This document shows, piece by piece, positions 1 to 7,131 of a stretch of DNA of 7,514 nt (position 1 is the first letter of the stretch; each line of letters begins with the position of its first letter). The DNA is from an uncultured Prevotella sp. (lineage in GTDB: Bacteria; Bacteroidota; Bacteroidia; Bacteroidales; Bacteroidaceae). The position numbers were made by a program, and so were the translations under genes. Where the stretch lies: assembly GCA_900314365.1 (NCBI GenBank), contig OMVH01000021.1:1-7514 (forward strand), read 5' to 3'. The notes under the pieces are model-generated. The model did not search any database and had not been told where the DNA came from. It saw only the letters and a program-made list of their open reading frames with translations.

Positions 1-51
1 CTGACCATCAAGACAGTAAAAGAGGATCCAAAGGACACCCCCTTTCATTGA
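1..51 (+). CDS. Possible 3' end of an upstream gene (16 codons visible)
   Basis: Frame 1 is open from the window edge to a TGA at 49-51 and would encode a hydrophilic C-terminus, LTIKTVKEDPKDTPFH. Another frame is also open for about 25 codons here, so the reading frame is not certain and no function can be given. The stem-loop beginning at 78 would lie just after this stop, which is a weak argument that a gene ends here. Confidence 0.25.
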   Translation: MTIKTVKEDPKDTPFH

Positions 52-77
52 CAATTCTTTATAACCGTCTGTTTTGA

Positions 78-128
78 TAAGGCTTCGCCGCACAATCATC
101 GATATAGATGAGGTACGACGAAGCCTTA
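78..128. other. Stem-loop with 10-bp perfect stem, downstream of window-edge ORF
   Basis: TAAGGCTTCG (78-87) pairs perfectly with CGAAGCCTTA (119-128). Inside the long loop a second small stem, CATC (97-100) with GATG (107-110), can form. There is no T-run directly after the stem on either strand, so it is not a classical intrinsic terminator, though it may mark the end of the upstream transcript or be an RNA structure. Confidence 0.45.
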
Positions 129-139
129 CATTACAAAAG

Positions 140-179
140 AAGAACATAGTACGGCCACAAAGTGTGCTACTCGGTTCTT
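140..179. other. Imperfect interrupted stem-loop
   Basis: Three nested pairings line up on one axis: AAGAAC (140-145) with GTTCTT (174-179), AGTA (148-151) with TACT (168-171), and CACA (156-159) with TGTG (163-166), closing on a three-base loop. The helices are separated by small internal loops. It follows the 78-128 stem-loop by 11 bases, in a stretch with no convincing ORF. No RNA family is recognised. Confidence 0.35.
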
Positions 180-277
180 GAAGACAAGCTCGAGTGCAAG
201 AAAGTGTCATTCTCTTACATCTTTATTACAAGAATAAAAAAGCTGTCGTTTTTCTTTTATATATGCTTCGTTTTTAT

Positions 278-285
278 TACCTTTG
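278..285 (+). promoter_or_regulatory. Bacteroidetes-type -7 box for the M6 peptidase gene
   Basis: TACCTTTG matches the Bacteroidetes primary sigma factor consensus TAnnTTTG exactly and sits in an AT-rich stretch. No clear TTG is seen at the usual -33 distance. A start of transcription around 290-293 would leave a leader of about 110 bases before the ATG at 402. Confidence 0.55.
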
Positions 286-312
286 CATCAACTCTATATA
301 GAAACAGCCCGC

Positions 313-405
313 ATGACTAATACCGCTGTGAAACTTCGGAGAAAGTCTCTGTCAGGCTTTCAACAGAAAAGAGAGGAAAGAAACATCAATCAAAGAAGCA
401 TATGA
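313..405 (+). CDS. Possible 30-residue leader peptide overlapping the M6 peptidase start
   Basis: An ATG at 313 opens a 30-codon frame ending in TGA at 403-405. That stop overlaps the ATG of the peptidase gene at 402 in an ATGA arrangement, the geometry used for translational coupling. The product would be basic and hydrophilic, starting MTNTAVKLRRKSLSG. The ORF starts about 20-25 bases after the predicted transcription start. No known leader peptide family is recognised and the overlap could be chance. Confidence 0.22.
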   Translation: MTNTAVKLRRKSLSGFQQKREERNINQRSI

Positions 406-2669
406 AAAAACTCCTTACTACACTGCTTTTGGTGCTGCTCGCAACTGTCACTGCGAAGGCCGTACCGGCTTATCCAGGACTGTTAAAAGTGAGACAGCCC
501 GACGGGACCTTACTGACCGTGAGACTCGTCGGAGACGAATTTCTTAATTTCTACACAACGGCCGACGGCTACAGCATTGTCAAGAATGAGAGCGGAGCCT
601 TCGTCTATGCCACTCTTGCCGACGGCAAATTCGCCCCATCCTCACAACTGGCTCACGATGTCAATGGCAGAGCAGCGGCAGAGCGGACCTTCGTCAGCCG
701 ACTGGACAAGGGGCTTGCTCCGACAATGACGGCTCAGCAGCAACTCCTAAAGGCCTCGGCCATGAAAACTCTCGGCAGCCGCCAGCCTTTGAAAGCCTCA
801 CGCTACGACTACAAGAAATTCAGGGGACTCGTTATCCTCGTCAACTACACGGACAGGAAGTTCACCTACCCCGTGGAAGTCATCGACAGCATGATTAACG
901 AGGAAGGGTTCAAAGGGTTCTACAACCACGACTCCATACCGCAGTGGCAAGCTTGCACAGGCTCTGTGCACGACTATTTCGAAGCCAGTTCCGCTGGACA
1001 ATTCAAGCCACATTTCGATGTCATCGGCCCCATTGAATCTGGAAAGAAGAGCACTTACGTCAATCAGACAAGCAGTGCCTCAACCCTCTTCAAAGCCGTA
1101 CTCGACTCTGCCAATGCGCAGATCGACTACAGTAAGTATGACACCGACGGTGACGGCGTAGTCGACATGGTGTTCTTCCTCGTCGCCGGACCGGGCGCCC
1201 ACTACAACGGCGGAATGCTGCTTTGGCCCCATGCTTCATCTCTGACGGGCAAAACTCTTGACGGCGTTAGCTTTGGCCGTTATGCCTGCTCAGTGGAACT
1301 TCGAGGTTTGGAGGACTTGAGTCAATATCCCTCACTTGCCAACGACCCGGAATTCAAACTTGATTTGGATGGCGTAGGCACCATCTGCCATGAGTTCAGT
1401 CACGTTTTAGGTCTTCGCGACGAATATGATACCAACTATTCCACTTACGGCAAATGCGCTCACCCTGGGGATTGGTCACTGATGGCAAATGGCTGCTACC
1501 TGAATCTGGGCCGCACACCCTGTTCCTACTCTCTCTTCGAACGCTATCAGGCCGGATTTACCACTCCCGCCGTCATCGACGCCACGGGCAACTACACTGT
1601 CAGCCCCATCCTGCAAAGCAACAGTGGCTACCGTATCAACACTCTGCAAGACAATGAATACTTCCTTCTTGAGAACAGGCAGAAAAACAGTTGGGACGAA
1701 TATCTTCCTGGACACGGCATGCTGATTTTCAGGGTGGATTCTACCGACGCAACGGTATGGGCGAACAACACCGTGAACGCCAATGCCTCTCACCCCTACT
1801 ACGAACTCCTTAGAGCGGGCGGCGACACTGAGAACCCATCGACGACCAGCAGTGCATCCAAGCTTCTTGACACTGACCACGATCCCTTCCCTGGAACAAT
1901 GGGCATCACCTCCATTGACAATACCACTACGCCAAGTCTGAAAACATGGGCTGGCATAGAGAACGACATTTCACTCTCCGACATCAGTGAGAATGAGGGC
2001 ATCATCTCGTTCTCTGCCACGAAGAGGGATATCAAACAAATCGTAGAGGACTTCGAGAAGATAGGTCCCATCGATACCGATACCACCGGCGTGACAGGTA
2101 GCTTCACTACCTGGGACTTCGAGCGAACTGGAGTAGCCGTAGCCGACTCTGCCACATCAGCCTATATCCACGGCAGCCATGCTGCACGATTCTACCGAAA
2201 AGGGACTCTGACATCGGACAAGCTCAACTACGCTCTGAGCCTTCTGAAGTTCACCGTCAGTAATCCTACTTCATCGCCTTCTTACTTCCGTGCCTTTGCC
2301 AGTACTGACGACGGAGCTTCATGGACCACGTTGAAAACCCTTACCGGCGCTTCGAACATGAGAGTTGCCGCTGGAGACAAGGGCAATTTAGTGTTCAAAG
2401 TCGGCACCACCACTCCTGCCCGTATCCGCATTGAGGAGTTCACCGGCAACTCATCGGAGCCACTCTACGTTGACAACATCGCACTGGAATATGACTCACT
2501 TATCACGACTGGCATAACGGAACTAAAGACGGTCAATGCTTCTACGGCTGTAATCCGTCACGGCATCTACGATCTCCAGGGGCGTAAGATTACGGACAGC
2601 AGCAAGCTTTCCGGTCAACTTCCCAAAGGCATTTATATTATTGACGGACGGAAACAAGTGGTGAAGTAA
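402..2669 (+). CDS. Secreted M6 family (immune inhibitor A-like) zinc metallopeptidase
   Basis: This is a 755-residue extracellular or surface zinc endopeptidase. A signal peptide is clear: KK, a Leu-rich core, then AKA at 18-20 with probable cleavage before VPAYPG. Residues 21-100 resemble the N-terminal segment of Bacteroidetes M6 peptidases. The catalytic domain covers roughly 135-540. It contains HEFSHVLG (His330, Glu331, His334) with Asp340 just after, and a Met-turn-like SLMANG (359-364). A DTDGDGVVD stretch (247-255) looks like an EF-hand/dockerin-type calcium loop. Residues about 565-700 look like a beta-sandwich domain (WDFERTG ... LYVDNIAL). The last 35 residues, GIYDLQGRK through LPKGIYIIDGRK, resemble the C-terminal tail seen on secreted Bacteroidales proteins, possibly a type IX secretion signal. 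The ATG at 402 is chosen because it gives the intact signal peptide. The substrate is unknown. The gene is a single unit, convergent with the nrf operon and with no evident link to it. Confidence 0.93.
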   Translation: MKKLLTTLLLVLLATVTAKAVPAYPGLLKVRQPDGTLLTVRLVGDEFLNFYTTADGYSIVKNESGAFVYATLADGKFAPSSQLAHDVNGRAAAERTFVSRLDKGLAPTMTAQQQLLKASAMKTLGSRQPLKASRYDYKKFRGLVILVNYTDRKFTYPVEVIDSMINEEGFKGFYNHDSIPQWQACTGSVHDYFEASSAGQFKPHFDVIGPIESGKKSTYVNQTSSASTLFKAVLDSANAQIDYSKYDTDGDGVVDMVFFLVAGPGAHYNGGMLLWPHASSLTGKTLDGVSFGRYACSVELRGLEDLSQYPSLANDPEFKLDLDGVGTICHEFSHVLGLRDEYDTNYSTYGKCAHPGDWSLMANGCYLNLGRTPCSYSLFERYQAGFTTPAVIDATGNYTVSPILQSNSGYRINTLQDNEYFLLENRQKNSWDEYLPGHGMLIFRVDSTDATVWANNTVNANASHPYYELLRAGGDTENPSTTSSASKLLDTDHDPFPGTMGITSIDNTTTPSLKTWAGIENDISLSDISENEGIISFSATKRDIKQIVEDFEKIGPIDTDTTGVTGSFTTWDFERTGVAVADSATSAYIHGSHAARFYRKGTLTSDKLNYALSLLKFTVSNPTSSPSYFRAFASTDDGASWTTLKTLTGASNMRVAAGDKGNLVFKVGTTTPARIRIEEFTGNSSEPLYVDNIALEYDSLITTGITELKTVNASTAVIRHGIYDLQGRKITDSSKLSGQLPKGIYIIDGRKQVVK

Positions 2670-2686
2670 CCCACTTCCACTAACTT

Positions 2687-2729
2687 CAAAAGCGGCAGGA
2701 CTGAGAATCAGACAGTCCTGCCACTTTTG
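2687..2729. terminator. Bidirectional terminator between the convergent peptidase gene and ccsA
   Basis: GGCAGGACTG (2694-2703) pairs perfectly with CAGTCCTGCC (2713-2722) around a nine-base loop. After one C/A mismatch the stem continues with CAAAAG (2687-2692) against CTTTTG (2724-2729), so a T-run follows the GC stem on both strands. It lies 17 bases past the peptidase stop and 16 bases past the ccsA stop, as expected for a shared terminator. Confidence 0.85.
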
Positions 2730-2745
2730 CTATTCTTCCGCAGAG

Positions 2746-3534
2746 TTAGTTCATGAAATAAGTGTGAACGCTTGTTCCCTGAGCCGACGGCAAATAGTTG
2801 ACACCCCACCAGCACATCTGCAAGAGAACGAAGTTGATTAGGAGCACGACCAATGCGAGCCTTACATGGGAGCGACGCTTCAGCCGCAGATGGATATATA
2901 CAAGGTAAGCCAGCCAGGTTGCTGCGGCCCACGTCTCTTTAGGGTCCCACGCCCAATAGTCGCCCCATGCATCCTTAGCCCATACAGCACCAAAAAGAAT
3001 GCCGATGGTGAGAAAAGCCCATCCTAAGGAGACAAGATTGTCGCAAGCAGCAAGCTCGCCATCCTTATCTGACGGTCTTGGCGAAAACAGAATCCACAAG
3101 GCCATGAGGAAAGCAGCTCCGAGCAGAGCATAGGCAAACATGTAGACGATGACATGAGGAGCGAACCATGGACTCTGTAAGGCTGGCATGAGTGCCTTAC
3201 TATGAATCTCGGGCTTGAAAAGATTTACGCAGATGAAAACAGCCGAAAGCACCGTGCTGAAGCTCAGAATCCATTTGTAATGCCAACGGCCATAGACAAG
3301 AAGGCCGGCTAAAGGCAGGAAGAAAGAGTACCAGAGGCGCGTCTCACCCATCGTACGCATAGGTGGCCGTTCGAGTGCCACCCAGAGACTGACAATATAG
3401 GCAAAGAACACCAGCAATCCTACTACCGTTGACAGTACGGCTACCCTATGGCGGTCTTTCCAAGCTGCTACAGCACCCAGTGCCCAACATATCACGGCAC
3501 CCAAGGCAAAGGCGACAAAATAGTTCCAAATCAT
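2746..3534 (-). CDS. ccsA: Cytochrome c biogenesis protein CcsA (System II heme handling and ligation)
   Basis: This 262-residue integral membrane protein is the CcsA half of the System II cytochrome c synthase, which carries heme across the membrane and attaches it to cytochrome CXXCH sites on the outer face. About eight hydrophobic segments are visible (near 2-24, 31-54, 68-84, 88-106, 127-150, 168-186, 200-218 and 225-248). The signature WWD motif is present as WGDYWAWDPKET (190-201). Candidate heme-ligating histidines flank it: His127 (APHVIVY) and His257 (SVHTYF), in the positions of the two periplasmic histidines of the family. Length is typical for a stand-alone CcsA rather than a CcsBA fusion. 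Its ATG overlaps the resB stop in ATGA, which indicates translational coupling. It is last in the nrf operon, so its main clients are probably NrfH and NrfA. Confidence 0.93.
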   Translation of the reverse strand: MIWNYFVAFALGAVICWALGAVAAWKDRHRVAVLSTVVGLLVFFAYIVSLWVALERPPMRTMGETRLWYSFFLPLAGLLVYGRWHYKWILSFSTVLSAVFICVNLFKPEIHSKALMPALQSPWFAPHVIVYMFAYALLGAAFLMALWILFSPRPSDKDGELAACDNLVSLGWAFLTIGILFGAVWAKDAWGDYWAWDPKETWAAATWLAYLVYIHLRLKRRSHVRLALVVLLINFVLLQMCWWGVNYLPSAQGTSVHTYFMN

Positions 3535-4817
3535 ACTGCTTCCTCCTTATCCTTCCTTTCCCGCGACACAAAAAGCATCAGAACGGCGCCCAAGAACAAC
3601 AATACAACACCAAAGTAGACGGCAGGCAGCCAAGGGTCACGAACCAATTCGAAGACACTCATCCGGCTCCACTTACCCATACTCTCGTCATAACTTGTCT
3701 GGTAAATCTTCCAATCACCTATGGTTACCGGATGATTGACCTCCACTTTGGCCCGCAGGCTTCGGCCTTCCTTGGTATAGACATTGATATCAGACAGATA
3801 ACAGGCTGGTTCGCGATCGGGCATAACCAACTCCTCGGAAGGCGAAAGCCTGAGTGGTACATACGGGAAAAGATAGCTACCACAGCTCACCCAGCCCCGC
3901 TTCACGTTCTTCCCCTTCTTAGCCTCTACAAGCAGAGCAGTGGCGGCACCTCGCTCTGAATAAGGCTCAAAACCACGTTCACTGAGCTTCATGCCCCCTG
4001 CGTCCATCCCGATATGACTCATCATGTCTTCGGGCATACGTCCTATCATGGCAGCCATTCCCTTGGGCAGAGCATTGTCTATACGCTTCAGCACGCTCAC
4101 CGTCCAGCCCTGCATCTGTGCTTTCGAGAAGTCCTTGTCGATAGTCACCACAACGGGCTTCCGCTTCGACGTACTATCAGCAATCATCAGCTTGGGCGGG
4201 TATTCCTCAATAGTAAAGCGGTTAAGTTCAATTGCAATGGGAAGTTCCCTTACGTTTTGAAACTCATCAAGGGCCCTCCACTCAGGCTGGTGCTCCAGAC
4301 AGTACATCTTCAAGTGCTCCTTGTCGGCAGAACCTAAAGTAGCACAAACAAGGGCAAAGAAGAGACCACAATGCGACAGAAACGAGGGAAGAGCCTTCAG
4401 ACTGAAATGCGCCAGTTGACGGACAGCCACACTGCCCACGATGATACTCATCCAAAGATACACCAGCACGAAAGGCCAGAAACGCAGCATTCGCGTCAAT
4501 CCAAGGACATCGGCAGCCGGACGTCCGGAAGCGACCTGCCTCACCAGTCCCATGACTACGGTAAGGAAAGCGGCAGCTGCAATTGCAGGCACAGCGGCCT
4601 GTACTGTCGTAAGAAAGCGGCAGAAATAACTCTGCCGCCGAAGCAGGAAAGCTCCTGTTATAAGAAAAATGAAAAGAAAGAAAGCTACTACATTGGCCGG
4701 CCAGCGTAGGAGTTCCCACGTAACGGAGCCTGCAGTGAACTGAAGAAGCAGGCCGGTGGCGAGGAGTCCCGCCACCACAGCCGTTCCCTCAGCATAGCCC
4801 CAGGGTTTATGCCACAT
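3531..4817 (-). CDS. resB: ResB-like cytochrome c biogenesis protein (System II, Ccs1/CcsB partner)
   Basis: This 428-residue membrane protein is the partner of CcsA in the System II cytochrome c synthase. Hydrophobic segments lie near 13-30, 41-59, 70-92, 112-133 and 146-162. A large hydrophilic domain of about 230 residues follows (165-395, presumably periplasmic), then a final segment at 396-417. NHPVTIGDWKIYQTSYD (361-377) matches the ResB pattern in which a short strand precedes '(Y/F)Q.SYD'. His149 lies at the start of a hydrophobic segment and is a candidate heme ligand. Residues 254-276 are unusually Met-rich (seven Met and one His in 23). It begins 21 bases after the nrfA stop and overlaps ccsA by four bases. 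An out-of-frame ATG lies 19 bases upstream of the chosen ATG. Assignment rests on gene context and topology as well as on motifs. Confidence 0.88.
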   Translation of the reverse strand: MWHKPWGYAEGTAVVAGLLATGLLLQFTAGSVTWELLRWPANVVAFFLFIFLITGAFLLRRQSYFCRFLTTVQAAVPAIAAAAFLTVVMGLVRQVASGRPAADVLGLTRMLRFWPFVLVYLWMSIIVGSVAVRQLAHFSLKALPSFLSHCGLFFALVCATLGSADKEHLKMYCLEHQPEWRALDEFQNVRELPIAIELNRFTIEEYPPKLMIADSTSKRKPVVVTIDKDFSKAQMQGWTVSVLKRIDNALPKGMAAMIGRMPEDMMSHIGMDAGGMKLSERGFEPYSERGAATALLVEAKKGKNVKRGWVSCGSYLFPYVPLRLSPSEELVMPDREPACYLSDINVYTKEGRSLRAKVEVNHPVTIGDWKIYQTSYDESMGKWSRMSVFELVRDPWLPAVYFGVVLLFLGAVLMLFVSRERKDKEEAV

Positions 4818-4838
4818 CGCAGTTTGTTTTAGCCATTA

Positions 4839-6335
4839 CTACAGAGGTTGTGTGATGAACCGATGATTCTTGCGCGCCGTTTCAATCCACTTTGGCACCA
4901 CCGTGTCGAGGAAGGTCTGCTTACGACTCTTGAGCTGCTTCATGTCGAGTCCGATATATGCCTGGGCCTTAGCCTTTGTCGATATATCGGGCAGAGGCAC
5001 GTTGCCTGTAAAACCGTGCCGTGCCAACACCTTAGCAGTCTGTAGCCGAGCCTGCTGAGCGTAGTCGAGGGCAAGCGCAAGCAGTCTTGTCACTTCCTGT
5101 GGAGCATGGAAACTGGCACCATGGCTGGCCACAGCATAGTCCCAACGCCACTGGCTCTTGCGAATGGCTAAGAGTACTGGAGCCATCTCCTTCTCTGTAG
5201 CTCCCTTGTCCCAGGCGAATTTGGCCTCTATGTGTGCGGCAGCCAGCTCCTTCTCCACCCTATGACGTATCTGGAGGCATTTCTCCTGACGCTCGTAGAC
5301 ATTCTGACGGAGTGTCTCTGCATCCTGACGGTGGCAGGTCTGACAGGTTCGGTTGATATTGGCCAGAGGGCTCACGATATGGTGGTCAGTAAACTTCACG
5401 CCCCCTTCCTGCTTGTAAGGCATGTGGCAGTCGGCACAGCTCACGCCACGTTGTCCATGGATACCCTGCTTAAAGAGCTCATAGCCCGGGTGTTGAGCCT
5501 TTAGAATCTTGGCCCGTGAGAGCGGGTTGATATAGTCGTAGAAACCTATGCTGTCGTAATAGGCTTCAGCAGCCTCGCAGGTGAGTCCCTTGTCTTGTGG
5601 GAACTTGAGGTACTGATGGTTGTCTTTCTCGAAGTAATATTCGGTATGACACTGTGCGCAAACGAGCGAGCGCATCTCCTGATGACTGGCCTTGTTGACA
5701 TCCTTTCCGGCTCGCTGCCAGGCCTCGTAGAGAGCGGGGCGCGCCGGACGTAGGTCCATCGTACGTGCGTCATGGCAGTCAGAGCAGCCCACCGAGTTCA
5801 TGACTTCACTCCCCCAGTCGCTCCATTTAGCACCGTAGAAAGCGCTGAGTCCTTTCTCACGCATGAGTCGTGGCACGTCGGGGCCCTTGCAGGTCCAGCA
5901 GGTTCCCGGCTGCATATCTCCGTCTCCATCGACACCGGGATTACCGGTACGGAGAATCTTCCTCAAGTCTTCTATGCAATGACGGTGGCCCCGCGGTGTA
6001 TTGTAGTCGCGCGCAAAGGCATAGCCATCCCACAGGATTACCATCTCAGGGTGCTCAGCGAGCACATCCTGTTCTTGTGAGGAGTTGTATTTGCTTCTGA
6101 AGGTAGTGTCCTCGGTCTGCGCCCAAGTCTGGTACTCACGTGGGAAGTCCTCGGCGAACTTCTCGTTCTGTGCCACAATGGAGTCAGTCATAGGCGTTCG
6201 CCTGTTATTGAAGACGCTTGCCACTTCAGCCCTGCGCTCCAGCATGGAGGAGCAGAGCAGGCCCAGCAGGAAGACGATGACCATTGCACCGCCAAAGAGG
6301 AGCCATCCTTGCCATTTCTTTAGTTGTCGTGCCAT
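4839..6335 (-). CDS. nrfA: Pentaheme ammonia-forming cytochrome c nitrite reductase, catalytic subunit NrfA
   Basis: NrfA reduces nitrite to ammonium with six electrons at the outer face of the inner membrane. The 498 residues carry all five heme sites. Heme 1 is the catalytic CWTCK (146-150), with lysine in place of histidine as axial ligand. The others are CSDCH (184-188), CAQCH (226-230), CADCH (300-304) and CQTCH (331-335). By alignment from memory with characterised NrfA proteins, the active-site residues are Arg115 (TPRGH), Tyr233 (TEYYF) and His282 (KAQHPGYE). Glu232, Lys279 and Gln281 occupy the calcium-site positions. The helical C-terminal part includes SQWRWDYAVASHG (394-406) and the conserved ending DISTKAKAQAYIGLD. 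Residues 8-30 form a hydrophobic N-terminal segment that may stay as a membrane anchor rather than be cleaved. It lies 49 bases after nrfH, consistent with an NrfHA complex. No Shine-Dalgarno is evident. Confidence 0.97.
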   Translation of the reverse strand: MARQLKKWQGWLLFGGAMVIVFLLGLLCSSMLERRAEVASVFNNRRTPMTDSIVAQNEKFAEDFPREYQTWAQTEDTTFRSKYNSSQEQDVLAEHPEMVILWDGYAFARDYNTPRGHRHCIEDLRKILRTGNPGVDGDGDMQPGTCWTCKGPDVPRLMREKGLSAFYGAKWSDWGSEVMNSVGCSDCHDARTMDLRPARPALYEAWQRAGKDVNKASHQEMRSLVCAQCHTEYYFEKDNHQYLKFPQDKGLTCEAAEAYYDSIGFYDYINPLSRAKILKAQHPGYELFKQGIHGQRGVSCADCHMPYKQEGGVKFTDHHIVSPLANINRTCQTCHRQDAETLRQNVYERQEKCLQIRHRVEKELAAAHIEAKFAWDKGATEKEMAPVLLAIRKSQWRWDYAVASHGASFHAPQEVTRLLALALDYAQQARLQTAKVLARHGFTGNVPLPDISTKAKAQAYIGLDMKQLKSRKQTFLDTVVPKWIETARKNHRFITQPL

Positions 6336-6384
6336 ATTGCTGATTTTTCTGATTTCGATTTAAGTTATTTCGGTCTCTATATTC

Positions 6385-6987
6385 TCAGTGCCCGAGCATC
6401 TTCTGTAGCCACGCAGGAACAGGTGAGGGCGGTATGGGCACCTGCGTCTCGGCCCACGGCGTTGAGCTCAACGAGTTGACACCGCCATGGGGTACATTGC
6501 GGTGGCAGTCCCAACAGGCCATTCCCTGTCCTCGCTTGGCTTCCATGAAGTCAATACGTCCGGTCTTGACGAACTCAGTATTAAGTTGTCTGTGGCATCT
6601 GATACAGTTGTCCATGATGACCTCGGCACTCGGATCCTCGGCCTTAATGGATTGGTGCTCACTTCGTGTCACAAAGTAGGCTACGTGCTTCATGCCGTCG
6701 AGCCCTTTAAAAAGGTAATGGGAGGCAATGTTGCCGTTGGGCACGTGGCAGTCGTTGCATGTGGCATCACGGCCATGAGAGGAATGCGACCATGTAGCAT
6801 AGTAAGGAGCCATGATGTGGCAGTTCACACAGGCAGCAGGGTCGTCGCCGGCTATGTACGTGTGCATCCTGAGCAGATAGAGGAACAGCACGCCCAGACC
6901 CGTGATGACACCGGCCAATACGAGCAAAGCTACCTTCTGAGGGTAACTGAAGCAGTCTTTGAGAGATTTAATCTTATTCAGGCGCAC
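6385..6987 (-). CDS. nrfH: NrfH, tetraheme menaquinol dehydrogenase subunit of nitrite reductase
   Basis: NrfH (NapC/NirT family) anchors NrfA and passes electrons to it from menaquinol. From the chosen GTG the protein has 200 residues. A short basic stretch and one transmembrane segment (about 18-40) come first, then four heme sites: CVNCH (53-57), CNDCH (77-81), CIRCH (128-132) and CWDCH (158-162). Heme 1 has the CHxM form (CHIM, Met59), matching the methionine ligand described for NrfH. The tail is proline-rich (VPIPPSPVPAW). The frame is open upstream to an ATG at 7218. That would add 77 residues and a second hydrophobic stretch unlike the family, and would run through AT-rich promoter and repeat sequence. 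The GTG at 6987 gives the family's usual N-terminus and a plausible leader. A TTG at 6999 is a less likely alternative. Confidence 0.92.
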   Translation of the reverse strand: MRLNKIKSLKDCFSYPQKVALLVLAGVITGLGVLFLYLLRMHTYIAGDDPAACVNCHIMAPYYATWSHSSHGRDATCNDCHVPNGNIASHYLFKGLDGMKHVAYFVTRSEHQSIKAEDPSAEVIMDNCIRCHRQLNTEFVKTGRIDFMEAKRGQGMACWDCHRNVPHGGVNSLSSTPWAETQVPIPPSPVPAWLQKMLGH

Positions 6988-7021
6988 GTGGCAATTCAAT
7001 TTGAGGTTCTTATATTGCCAC
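6988..7021 (-). promoter_or_regulatory. Inverted repeat directly before the nrfH start
   Basis: Read on the minus strand, GTGGCAAT (7021-7014) and ATTGCCAC (6995-6988) form a perfect 8-bp inverted repeat around an 18-base spacer. The second arm abuts the proposed GTG start, and the first overlaps the last base of the predicted -7 box. It could be a repressor operator at the transcription start, or a leader hairpin if transcription begins further upstream. Confidence 0.45.
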
Positions 7022-7028
7022 AAAAATA
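7021..7028 (-). promoter_or_regulatory. Candidate -7 box of the nrfHA-resB-ccsA operon
   Basis: On the minus strand TATTTTTG matches the Bacteroidetes consensus TAnnTTTG. It lies in a long AT-rich stretch, and the predicted start of transcription near 7014 would give a leader of roughly 25-30 bases to the GTG at 6987. The -33 region has no clear TTG. A second match, TATGTTTG at 7171-7178 on the same strand inside a repeat copy, is a possible alternative. Confidence 0.45.
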
Positions 7029-7131
7029 TAAAAAGAAAATTAAACCACTTGTAAAGAAACTCGAAAATATAAGCAAGGCCCTTTATTTTAACATTACCGT
7101 TACTACAATGTGTGTCTTCTGTTGTTACACA

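Noticed and set aside
78..128. Stem-loop as an intrinsic terminator
   Set aside because: The loop is about 31 bases long and no T-run follows the stem on either strand.
1476..1880. A 134-codon minus-strand frame inside the M6 peptidase gene
   Set aside because: It lies opposite the catalytic domain coding sequence, has a low-complexity Val/Gly/Arg-rich product and no start signals.
3429..3959. A 176-codon plus-strand frame across the ccsA/resB junction
   Set aside because: It is antisense to both well-supported membrane protein genes, is rich in His, Gln and Pro as expected of a shadow frame, and has no motif or promoter.
6246..6335. NrfA as a lipoprotein with Cys28 as lipidation site
   Set aside because: The residues before the cysteine are G-L-L, which do not fit the lipobox with a small residue at -1.
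7089..7102. Short palindrome TAACATTACCGTTA as a Crp/Fnr-type site about 80 bases before the nrf promoter
   Set aside because: Only five pairs match out of seven, it fits no regulator consensus I can name, and such short palindromes are common in AT-rich DNA.
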